Shown in pieces: positions 1-5,455 of a stretch of DNA of 7,726 nucleotides (positions within the stretch are counted from its first letter, which is position 1; each line of letters opens with the position of its first letter). A program made the position numbers and the translations under genes. Source of the stretch: an uncultured Flavobacteriales bacterium (GTDB lineage Bacteria > Bacteroidota > Bacteroidia > Palsa-965); assembly GCA_946478675.1 (NCBI GenBank), contig CAMLEF010000223.1, forward strand, positions 1-7,726, read 5' to 3'. Under the pieces are notes generated by a model. It had not been told where the DNA came from. It saw only the letters and a program-made list of their open reading frames with translations, and searched no databases.

Positions 1-2
1 CC

Positions 3-377
3 TTCTTCTCCACGCGCAGCCGGGGCTCCGGCCTGGGCCTGTACATTTGCCGCGAGCTGTGCGAGCGCTACGGCGCCCGCATCGAATATCACCGCCGCGA
101 CACCGGGCCGAACGCCGAGGCGAACGAGTTCCGCGTGCTGCTGTCGCGGCCGGCTTCGCCAGGCGCCGCGCTTGCCTCGGTCCCGTCCTCGGGACCGGAT
201 TCCCATTTCCCCGAAGCGAATTCCGTTTCAACAGCTGCTTTTCTGCTGGTGATTAACGAAGCCTCATGCAAACCCGGAACCCACGCTCGGGAGAAGCGGA
301 ATGTTGCGGATCGTAGCGTTCTTCGACACGGTTCATCAGGTAATAACCGGGATCGCGCCAGCTGCCGCCTTTGGTAA
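3..377 (+). CDS. Partial sensor histidine kinase C-terminus (PilS/NtrY-like), 5' end outside window
   Basis: The frame is open from base 3. Its first ~50 codons read as the end of a histidine kinase HATPase_c domain: FFSTRSRGSGLGLYICREL has the G2 box GSGLGL, followed by a CERYGARIEY segment and a terminal NEFRVLL strand. Such domains bind ATP to phosphorylate a conserved His, which passes the phosphate to a response regulator. The spacing and the words 'GLGLYI.RELCE..GAR' resemble PilS kinases of Proteobacteria, where pilR normally follows; no regulator follows here. The domain should end near base 155. The frame then runs on with low-complexity residues and stops only at 375-377, after overlapping the opposite-strand gene by 125 bases, so the tail is probably not native. 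GC is very high up to about base 200 and then falls. Kinase identity is fairly secure; the true end of the gene is not. Confidence 0.6.
   Translation, partial: FFSTRSRGSGLGLYICRELCERYGARIEYHRRDTGPNAEANEFRVLLSRPASPGAALASVPSSGPDSHFPEANSVSTAAFLLVINEASCKPGTHAREKRNVADRSVLRHGSSGNNRDRASCRLW
178..197. other. Perfect 8-bp hairpin at the composition boundary
   Basis: CGGTCCCG (178-185) and CGGGACCG (190-197) are exact complements around a TCCT loop. No T-run follows on the plus strand and no clear A-run precedes it, so it is not a convincing intrinsic terminator. It lies where the GC-rich kinase-like DNA gives way to lower-GC DNA, so it may be the 3' flank of the kinase gene or mark the joint. Confidence 0.5.
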
Positions 378-1182
378 CGCCGGGTTCTTTGACGAGCTCT
401 TCGACGTTGCCGTTCATGTTGTAAAGACCATAGGCATTCGGCCAGTACGAATACACCGGCGCCGTGATGTCGGCCGCGTCATTGAGCATGCCGGCAATTC
501 CGATGTCATCACCGCCGTTGCTGCTGACGTAAACGATTTTTCCGTTGATCGTATCGCGCCGGATGGAGGCTTCGTTGATGCAACGGTAATTCGCCAGGTG
601 CATGCCTTTGCTGTTGTGTAAATACGGCCCGCCCCAGCTGAACAGCGGATACTGCATGCCGCCATTGGCTGCCGCCCACCATTCGTTTTTCGTCGGAAGA
701 TCGAAGCGCACGTTGCTGAATTTCTTTTTCGGAAAAGCGTTGTAGCGTTTCGTCAGCCAGTCGCAATAAGCGAGCGCCTGTTCCTGCGTGACGCCCACCA
801 CCGGGTAATCGCGATAGGCAGGATGACGCAGGTAATAGTCGACGTAAGGTTCATTGTACGCGAGCTTTTCACGCCACACGTTTGTATCCGGAAGCGCCTT
901 GCGATAAGCGGCCGTGTCGTGACGTTGCAAATCGAAAAGATATTCGACGTACATGCCGTTGGTGACTTCGTAGCACGAGAGATAGAAGGAATCGATCTTT
1001 ACTTTCGGGGCCGTCGGCGGCTGATCATAAAAAGCAGGATAGGTGAGCGTATCGAGCTCCTGCGCCGGAATGAGGCAAAGCTGCTGCTCGATGCTTTTCG
1101 CAGTAAGCGCATTCGTATTTTCTTTTCGTGCAGAAAGCAGCAACAAAAGCAGCACGGGAGACAAAAGAAGAAGCTTGCGCAT
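253..1182 (-). CDS. Secreted FGE-sulfatase (SUMF1) fold protein, GldJ/GldK-like, probably non-catalytic
   Basis: A 309-residue exported protein. The start is set at 1182 because residues 1-18 (MRKLLLLSPVLLLLLLSA) form a signal peptide; the frame stays open upstream only through the intergenic repeat. Cleavage could follow A18 or A25. There is no lipobox Cys, unlike GldJ/GldK lipoproteins. The formylglycine-generating-enzyme fold covers about residues 62-305: IDSFYLSCYEVTNGMY (63-78), YPVVGVTQEQALAYCDWL (126-143), RFDLPTKNEWWAAANGG (159-175), YGLYNMNGNVEELV (261-274), KGGSW (281-285) and the terminal GFRVC (301-305). True FGEs have a Cys-rich segment after GGS (in human FGE the catalytic pair is Cys336/Cys341); here that segment is WRDPGYYLMNR with no Cys, so oxidase activity is unlikely. 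In Bacteroidota this fold is used in gliding/type IX secretion proteins and other envelope proteins. No gld or por neighbours are visible, so the role is open. Confidence 0.88.
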   Translation of the reverse strand: MRKLLLLSPVLLLLLLSARKENTNALTAKSIEQQLCLIPAQELDTLTYPAFYDQPPTAPKVKIDSFYLSCYEVTNGMYVEYLFDLQRHDTAAYRKALPDTNVWREKLAYNEPYVDYYLRHPAYRDYPVVGVTQEQALAYCDWLTKRYNAFPKKKFSNVRFDLPTKNEWWAAANGGMQYPLFSWGGPYLHNSKGMHLANYRCINEASIRRDTINGKIVYVSSNGGDDIGIAGMLNDAADITAPVYSYWPNAYGLYNMNGNVEELVKEPGVTKGGSWRDPGYYLMNRVEERYDPQHSASPERGFRVCMRLR

Positions 1183-1218
1183 GCGGGAGAATTTGGCAGT
1201 ATAATGAAAGGTCCCGCA

Positions 1219-1226
1219 GAAAGATA
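1219..1226 (-). promoter_or_regulatory. Possible -7 box for the FGE-fold gene
   Basis: On the minus strand this reads TATCTTTC, one mismatch from TAnnTTTG, 36 nt before the ATG at 1182. No clear -33 TTTG is seen; the upstream side is already inside the octamer repeat array, so the array would overlap the -33 region. Confidence 0.3.
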
Positions 1227-1230
1227 CGGT

Positions 1231-1317
1231 CATTCGGAAATTCGTGCATTCGGAAATTCGGGATATAGTCGTTTCCGAATGACCGACTTCCCGAATGACC
1301 GACTTTCCGACTTCCCG
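1231..1317. repeat. Octamer-phased inverted repeat array in a divergent promoter region
   Basis: The left half has four 8-nt units (CATTCGGA, AATTCGTG, CATTCGGA, AATTCGGG; 1231-1262). An 11-nt spacer follows (1263-1273). The right half has opposite-sense units TCCGAATG, ACCGACTT, CCCGAATG, ACCGACTT, TCCGACTT and a half unit CCCG (1274-1317). Bases 1231-1254 can pair with 1274-1297 at 20 of 24 positions. The array fills the space between the divergent starts at 1182 and 1357. It is not a CRISPR: no unique spacers separate the units. It may be a transcript hairpin, a binding-site cluster or a dispersed intergenic repeat. Confidence 0.85.
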
Positions 1318-1323
1318 TTTTCT

Positions 1324-1331
1324 TATATTCG
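1324..1331 (+). promoter_or_regulatory. Possible -7 box for the TMTC-like glycosyltransferase gene
   Basis: TATATTCG is one mismatch from TAnnTTTG. Transcription would start around 1336-1338, about 20 nt before the proposed TTG start at 1357. If real, it rules out the in-frame ATG at 1279, which lies upstream inside the repeat array. Confidence 0.4.
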
Positions 1332-1356
1332 TGGCTGGCGAAAAATCCTCTACCCA

Positions 1357-3885
1357 TTGGCAAAGAAAATCGAAGTTAAAGCGGATGCACGGCGCAAAGC
1401 CGGTACGGCGGTGTTCAAGCTCCAACCCCTCGAAGGAAAGGGGTGGCTGCTCACCAACAATTTCATCCTGCAGGCGATGGTGGTGGCGCTCGTGGCGTTC
1501 GGGTTTTATTTCAACTCGTACAGCAACAAATACGCGCTCGACGATGATATCATCATGAAGGAGAACATGTACGTGCAGAAGGGATTCTCCGGCATTTACG
1601 AGATCATGACGAACGACGCGTACAAGAGCTACTACCAGAGCATGGGCGTGGACCAGCAGCTGAGCGGCGGCCGCTACCGCCCGTTGTCGATCGTTTCTTT
1701 CGCCATCGAGCAGCAGCTGTTCGGGCATTGTTACGGCGAGCGTGCGGAAGAAGTGCGCGACTCCGTGCTGTTCCTGCAGAAGAAGGGCATCACCGACGCG
1801 AATTATTTCCGGCTGACGAATGAAAAGAACGAGCTGCTGAAACAGATCGAGCAAACGAACCTCGAGATCGCGCCGGTCCGGCACGTGTTCCAGGTGCTTT
1901 GGTTCACGCTGTCGATGATCGTGCTGCTCTGGTTCCTGCGCGAATGTATTTTCCGCAAGAACACCGACATCGCTTTCCTGGCCGCGCTGCTATTTACGAT
2001 GCACCCGATCCACACGGAAGTAGTCGCCAACGTCAAAAGCCGCGATGAAATATTTTCGCTGCTGTTCATTTGCCTTACGTTCATTTTCTACTTCCGGTAT
2101 GATGTCTCGAAGAAAATGAAGGATGGGATCTGGGGATCAGTTTTCTTTTTATTGGCATTATTCTCTAAGGAGTACGCTGCTGTTGTCCCTCTGCTTTTGA
2201 TCGTTGGAGCATGGATCTTCCGCAAGAAATCGATCACCGAGGTGCTGCTGCCTTTTGTACAATTCGTCGTGGCGGCTTTGCCCATTGCAATGCTATTTCT
2301 CACCTGGCAAGACTCCAGTACAGGTGCCGTTGTTGTCTTTGCGATTCTGGCCTGCTTGTTGCCGGTTATCATCCGGGTGCTCGTTTTCAGGAAAGAAAAA
2401 ACGTTCAACTGGATGGAGTTTGCGCTTTGTGCAAGCGTAGTGTATGTGCTATTCAGATTAAGCAGTGTAGGAGGCGGCTCCCATTACGAAGACCCGCGCT
2501 CGATCGATCCGCTGAATGCGCCGTATATGTTCGCGAATCCTGCCGAACGTTTAGGCTCCATCATCAACCGCCTCGACGATTACCTCTGGTTGCTCTTCAA
2601 GCCGTACCCGCTGTCCTCCGATTATTCCTACGCGAACTTTGCGTACACCGATTTCACCAGCGGCGAAGTATGGCTCTCGTTCTTCGTGAACGTGGCGCTG
2701 GCGATCATCGGCATTATTTACGCGTTGCGCCGTCATGTGATCGGTTTCGCGATCCTCTGGTATTTCGCCTTCTTCATGCTCGTCAACAACGTACTGTTTG
2801 AAGTCGGCGCGACGATGGGCGAACGTCTCATCTATCATTCATCCGTCGGCTTCTGCATCGCCATCGCTTTCCTGCTTATCAAAGGGCTCGAGCTGATCGG
2901 TGCTGCGAAAACGGAAGAGGGGCACGCAGGCAACGGCACGCTCACGATGCCGGCAGCAGACAAACCGTCGTTCGCCATTCAATCGCCGATTCTCATCGTG
3001 ATCGTGCTGGCGATCGGTATTCCGTTCTGCCTCATCACCACGCAGCGCAACCTGAAGTGGCACGACGATTACACGCTGTTCTCCACCGACGTGATCACGC
3101 ATCCGAACAGCGCGCTCACGAACGGGAACGCCGGCGCGCGTAACATGGACAAAGGCCTGAAATTCCTCGGCCACGATACGACGATCAACGGCAAGCTCGT
3201 GCAGGGCTACGGCCGCGACACAGTGAAAGTGCATCGTTACGCCGACACGGCAATCTTCTACCTCGAGCGCGCCACGCGCATTCACAAGAAATACGTGAAC
3301 GGCTGGCTCAACCTCGGCCTCTGCTATTATTACAAAGAGAATTACGACAAGGCCGCGTATGCATGGAGCAATGCGTACCGCTATTTCCCGTCGAACCCGA
3401 TCCTGCTGAATTACGAGCAGATGCTCATCGGCAAAGCCAACGAGCGCGCGTCGAAACAGGATTACGCCGCCGCTTCGAAATTCTTCCTGTATGCCGCCAC
3501 TGCCGTTCCGAGCGATGCGAAAGCCTGGTCGGACTGTGCGGGCGCAAGTTTCATGGCGCGTGATTTCACCACGTCGCGTTACGCGTTCCAGCAGGCGCTC
3601 ATTGCGAATTCTAATTTGCAGAAGCAGCTGGACAACGGCTTGCACGCAGCGGCGAACAATGAAATCGCGATGCGCAAATTCCGCAACGACTCTTCGAACT
3701 ACGACAGCATCCTGCCGCTCGCCCGCGCATACACGGGAACTGAATTGTTCTACCCCGAATCGCGCCGCCTGCTGAACAAAGCGATGACGATCCGCCCCGG
3801 CGACCCGAGAGCACCGCACCTGCTCGACAGCCTCGGCGGGCTCGAAGAGATCAAACGGAAGAAGGAAGCGGCTTCGAAGAAATAG
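1357..3885 (+). CDS. TMTC-like polytopic glycosyltransferase with C-terminal TPRs (GT-C fold, GT105-type)
   Basis: An 842-residue protein with about a dozen hydrophobic helices and a soluble TPR tail. The start is placed at TTG 1357 (MAKKIEVKADARRK), just before a basic cytosolic N-terminus and helix 1 (~34-54). GT-C/TMTC landmarks follow in order: acidic loop ALDDDII (60-66) after helix 1, GRYRPLSIVSFA (105-116), HPIHTEVVANVKSRDE (216-231), FSKEYAAVVPLL (269-280), LSSDYSYANF (419-428), GERLIYHSSVGF (488-499) and RNLKWHDDYTLF (564-575). TPR-like helices start near 625 (FYLERATRIHKKYVNGWLNLG) and run to about 820. Eukaryotic TMTC proteins transfer mannose from a lipid-phosphate donor to Ser/Thr of lumenal proteins; transfer to exported proteins across the inner membrane is the analogous inference here. 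The insert at 125-172 is charged and may form a coiled coil. Bases ~2100-2470 are lower in GC than the rest. Family confident, substrate unknown. Confidence 0.85.
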   Translation: MAKKIEVKADARRKAGTAVFKLQPLEGKGWLLTNNFILQAMVVALVAFGFYFNSYSNKYALDDDIIMKENMYVQKGFSGIYEIMTNDAYKSYYQSMGVDQQLSGGRYRPLSIVSFAIEQQLFGHCYGERAEEVRDSVLFLQKKGITDANYFRLTNEKNELLKQIEQTNLEIAPVRHVFQVLWFTLSMIVLLWFLRECIFRKNTDIAFLAALLFTMHPIHTEVVANVKSRDEIFSLLFICLTFIFYFRYDVSKKMKDGIWGSVFFLLALFSKEYAAVVPLLLIVGAWIFRKKSITEVLLPFVQFVVAALPIAMLFLTWQDSSTGAVVVFAILACLLPVIIRVLVFRKEKTFNWMEFALCASVVYVLFRLSSVGGGSHYEDPRSIDPLNAPYMFANPAERLGSIINRLDDYLWLLFKPYPLSSDYSYANFAYTDFTSGEVWLSFFVNVALAIIGIIYALRRHVIGFAILWYFAFFMLVNNVLFEVGATMGERLIYHSSVGFCIAIAFLLIKGLELIGAAKTEEGHAGNGTLTMPAADKPSFAIQSPILIVIVLAIGIPFCLITTQRNLKWHDDYTLFSTDVITHPNSALTNGNAGARNMDKGLKFLGHDTTINGKLVQGYGRDTVKVHRYADTAIFYLERATRIHKKYVNGWLNLGLCYYYKENYDKAAYAWSNAYRYFPSNPILLNYEQMLIGKANERASKQDYAAASKFFLYAATAVPSDAKAWSDCAGASFMARDFTTSRYAFQQALIANSNLQKQLDNGLHAAANNEIAMRKFRNDSSNYDSILPLARAYTGTELFYPESRRLLNKAMTIRPGDPRAPHLLDSLGGLEEIKRKKEAASKK

Positions 3886-3988
3886 TTGGTGAGTTGGTTG
3901 AGTTAATGATCTGCGTAAAGCGATCGTTAACAGGAAACGTTCACTTATCCCGTTGCGCCAACCACTTGTCAACTAACTTTTTCCTGTT
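3885..3988. repeat. Interleaved imperfect inverted repeats downstream of the glycosyltransferase
   Basis: From the last base of the stop codon, GTTGGTGA, GTTGGTTGA and GTTAATGA follow head to tail (3885-3909). The segment 3958-3977 (CCAACCACTTGTCAACTAAC) is a gapped complement of this array. A second pair lies inside and beyond it: TTAACAGGAAA (3927-3937) against TTTCCTGTTGA (3980-3990), 10 of 11 complementary. The pairs interleave, so the RNA could switch between folds or form a pseudoknot. No T-run suggests a simple terminator, and no coding frame here looks real. Confidence 0.45.
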
Positions 3989-4033
3989 GATAAAAGCGAA
4001 ATTCCGCTGTAACTTTCAATTCCGTCAAAGCGT

Positions 4034-4041
4034 TACATTTG
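4034..4041 (+). promoter_or_regulatory. -7 box (TACATTTG) for the small 91-residue protein gene
   Basis: TACATTTG matches TAnnTTTG exactly and ends 17 nt before the ATG at 4059. The -33 side is weak (TTTC at 4014-4017, too close). The predicted leader is only about 10-12 nt, and no Shine-Dalgarno is seen. It shows the small gene can be transcribed independently of the glycosyltransferase upstream. Confidence 0.6.
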
Positions 4042-4058
4042 CAAACGGCTCCCTCACT

Positions 4059-4334
4059 ATGACGCTCAAAGAAGATCTTCTCAAAAAATACTTTGCCAAG
4101 TCCGAGATCGGCGGCACGGTAAGCATCAACGATCTCCGCGATCGCGAGTTCAGCGGTGAGGCGTTGAGTGAAGAAGAGCGCCGCGCGCTGCACAACTTCG
4201 ATCATTTCCGCATCGAGCAGCTCAACGCGATGAAGTCGGACATGGAATTCCACGAAAAATACCGCCAGCTCCAGGTCATGGCCAATCTCGCCGACTGGAA
4301 AGATTTTCTCGATCTCGCGAACTTCGGCGCGTAA
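4059..4334 (+). CDS. Small conserved-looking hypothetical protein (91 aa)
   Basis: I do not recognise this protein. It is 91 residues, highly charged, with no signal peptide or membrane segment, so it is probably cytoplasmic. It begins MTLKEDLLKKYFAK, then a short GGTVSINDLRDREFSGEALS segment, then a mostly helical stretch (SEEERRALHNFDHFRIEQL...YRQLQVMANLADW) ending DFLDLANFGA. The pattern suggests two or three amphipathic helices, perhaps a protein-protein interaction module. The ATG at 4059 is preferred over the longer open frame from 3894 because a perfect TAnnTTTG box lies just upstream and the extension covers repeat-like non-coding DNA. A good terminator follows 20 bases after the stop, so it forms its own transcription unit. 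It has no Cys and no recognisable catalytic motif. Confidence 0.75.
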   Translation: MTLKEDLLKKYFAKSEIGGTVSINDLRDREFSGEALSEEERRALHNFDHFRIEQLNAMKSDMEFHEKYRQLQVMANLADWKDFLDLANFGA

Positions 4335-4354
4335 CGATATGACACTTTAAAAAG

Positions 4355-4385
4355 AAAACCGCTTTCAGTACGAAGCGGTTTTTTA
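4355..4385 (+). terminator. Intrinsic terminator after the small protein gene
   Basis: AAAACCGCTT (4355-4364) and AAGCGGTTTT (4373-4382) form a 10-bp perfect stem with an 8-nt loop, followed by more T residues (to 4384). It starts 20 bases after the stop codon at 4334. The A-rich left flank would give a T-run on the other strand too, so it could also stop minus-strand transcription from the TonB_C gene. Confidence 0.85.
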
Positions 4386-4393
4386 TTTCCAGT

Positions 4394-4452
4394 TTGTCCG
4401 AGCGGAGTTTTCCCGCTTGTGCGAGCGGAGCCTTCCGTTTGTTCGAGCGGAG
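4394..4452. repeat. Three tandem copies of a 22/23-bp repeat with core TTGTnCGAGCGGAG
   Basis: The 14-nt core occurs at 4394-4407, 4417-4430 and 4439-4452, differing only at the fifth base (C, G, T). The periods are 23 and 22 bp, and the bases between are related (TTTTCCCGC, CCTTCCGT). It lies directly after the terminator in a convergent intergenic region. The third copy continues into TCGAGAAC, a form I associate with dispersed intergenic repeats of Bacteroidota genomes (recollection, not checked). Confidence 0.85.
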
Positions 4453-4510
4453 TCGAGAACCGCCACTCTTGACTGCAACAGCAACATCATAACAGTACTT
4501 CACAAATCTC

Positions 4511-4564
4511 AACCACGGAGACACGGAGAAATAAAGAACTCCGTGTCCCCGTGTCTCCGTGGTT
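4511..4564. repeat. CACGGAG hairpin element, copy 1
   Basis: The left arm AACCACGGAGACACGGAG (4511-4528) holds two CACGGAG units with 8-nt phase. After a 10-nt A-rich spacer, the right arm (4539-4564) holds three opposite units (CTCCGTG, CCCCGTG, CTCCGTG) and ends in GGTT. The outer arms (4511-4528 with 4547-4564) pair at 17 of 18 positions. A T-run (TTCATTTTTTC) follows on the plus strand. The element ends 11 bases short of the TonB_C gene's stop codon, so it may also act as a 3' structure for that minus-strand transcript. Copy 2 is at 7662-7723. Confidence 0.9.
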
Positions 4565-4574
4565 CATTTTTTCA

Positions 4575-5009
4575 TTACGGCGCCATAAACTTCACCGGCA
4601 AATACTGCAGCACCGGCACCGCTACACCATTACACTTCCCTGGATTCCACGAAGTGAGAAACGCCATCACACGCAACGCTTCCGCATTGTAATACGGGTC
4701 GCTGGATTTCTTCAGCAGGCGGATATTGGAAATGGAACCGTTCGGCTCGACGATGAATGAAAGCCACACCGTTCCGGAAAAATAAGTGTCGCGGTCGACG
4801 GCGCGATAGCGGATGTGCTGCTGCAGCGTTTTCAGCATCGCTTCTGTTCCACCGATGTAGGAAGGAGGCTCATCCACAAATTTGTAATACGTGCGGCAGA
4901 GCGAAGAATCGTAAACCGTCTCGCAGGAATTTCCTGCAGCGGAAACGGATTGTGCATTCGTAAAAGCAGGAACCAACAGCAACAGGAAAAGACAACAGCG
5001 CAATAACAT
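4575..5009 (-). CDS. Small exported protein with a TonB C-terminal domain
   Basis: A 144-residue protein. Residues 1-19 (MLLRCCLFLLLLVPAFTNA) are a signal peptide with an AxA-like cleavage site before Q20. Residues ~48-143 match the TonB_C fold: PPSYIGGTEAMLKTLQQHI (48-66), SGTVWLSFIVEPNGSISNI (78-96), YNAEALRVMAFLTSWNPGK (107-125), GVAVPVLQYLPVKF (128-141). Classical TonB carries energy from ExbB-ExbD to outer-membrane receptors, but this one has no N-terminal membrane anchor or Pro-rich linker, so it is probably a soluble periplasmic stand-alone domain of the kind common in Bacteroidota. The Cys pair C29/C38 and C126 could form disulfides. The start is unambiguous because the signal peptide needs it. 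A TAnnTTTG box ends 4 nt before the ATG. It is only 37 bases after the preceding gene but has its own promoter. Confidence 0.85.
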   Translation of the reverse strand: MLLRCCLFLLLLVPAFTNAQSVSAAGNSCETVYDSSLCRTYYKFVDEPPSYIGGTEAMLKTLQQHIRYRAVDRDTYFSGTVWLSFIVEPNGSISNIRLLKKSSDPYYNAEALRVMAFLTSWNPGKCNGVAVPVLQYLPVKFMAP

Positions 5010-5013
5010 GCTA

Positions 5014-5045
5014 CAAAAGTACCGCTGTGTGCTCCGCCGTTCAAG
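5014..5045 (-). promoter_or_regulatory. Promoter of the TonB_C gene, probably leaderless
   Basis: On the minus strand CTTG (5045-5042) is followed after 20 nt by TACTTTTG (5021-5014), an exact -7 match with a plausible -33. Only TAGC separates the box from the ATG at 5009. With the usual distance from box to start point, transcription would begin at or within a base or two of the ATG, leaving no room for a ribosome binding site. Confidence 0.65.
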
Positions 5046-5046
5046 C

Positions 5047-5451
5047 TCAGCTGTTGGAGTGGCGGGCCCGGTTTGACAGGCGGAAGATTTTTTGCCGCTT
5101 CTGGCGCGGAACGATCTCGTTCACCGGGTGCAGATAAATGGCATTCGTTCCGGTCAGGTAAGTAACCCAATCCTTTTTCACAACGATACCTCCGAACTCG
5201 AGTGTTTTATACCCCGGCGATTTTACGCGCACGCGATAAATTCCCCCATCAAGGCCGGCCACGTTAAATTTTCCATCAGTCCCGATTATTGCAGAATCCA
5301 GGATCGTGCTGTCGCGCAGCACATACAATTTCGCTTCTTTGGCGGCAGCGCTATCCGGCAAGGTGAAAATCGTGCAACGGATCTGTCCCCCCATTTGGGA
5401 AAATACATTCGAAGAAAAGGCGAGCGCGAAAAGCAGCAACAGGAATCGCAT
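5047..5451 (-). CDS. Small secreted beta-sandwich protein, carboxypeptidase-regulatory-like
   Basis: A 134-residue protein. Residues 1-18 (MRFLLLLFALAFSSNVFS) form a signal peptide, with cleavage expected before Q19. The mature part (~22-105) reads like a carboxypeptidase regulatory-like/transthyretin-type beta-sandwich: strands with KLYVLRDSTILDSAIIG, the hairpin TDGKFNVAGLDGGIYRVRV (58-76) and SPGYKTLEFGGIVV (78-91). Such domains form extensions of surface and secreted proteins and SusC-like receptors, but here the domain stands alone. The C-terminus is strongly basic (RQKRQKIFRLSNRAR, 116-130) and not a type IX sorting domain. Three D-S-(A/T) triplets (33-35, 47-49, 52-54) match the known Bacteroidota O-glycosylation motif. 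Fold assignment is moderate, function unknown. Its own TAnnTTTG box lies 4 nt upstream. Confidence 0.75.
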   Translation of the reverse strand: MRFLLLLFALAFSSNVFSQMGGQIRCTIFTLPDSAAAKEAKLYVLRDSTILDSAIIGTDGKFNVAGLDGGIYRVRVKSPGYKTLEFGGIVVKKDWVTYLTGTNAIYLHPVNEIVPRQKRQKIFRLSNRARHSNS

Positions 5452-5455
5452 TGCG

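Noticed and set aside
178..197. Intrinsic terminator of the kinase gene
   Set aside because: The stem is good, but no T-run follows on the plus strand; kept only as a hairpin.
1231..1317. CRISPR array
   Set aside because: Units are only 8 nt, contiguous and inverted about a centre, with no unique spacers and no cas genes nearby.
823..1356. Long N-terminal extension of the glycosyltransferase frame
   Set aside because: It overlaps the FGE-fold gene antisense and runs through the octamer repeat array; GT-C family members start shortly before the first membrane helix.
1183..1884. N-terminal extension of the FGE-fold frame on the minus strand
   Set aside because: It crosses the repeat array and lies antisense to the glycosyltransferase; the signal peptide at 1182 fixes the start.
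2839..3972. 377-codon open frame on the minus strand opposite the glycosyltransferase gene
   Set aside because: It lies antisense to a well-supported coding region with clear family motifs, its product is Arg/Val/Glu-rich without domain features, and GC-rich codon use opposite a gene commonly leaves such frames open.
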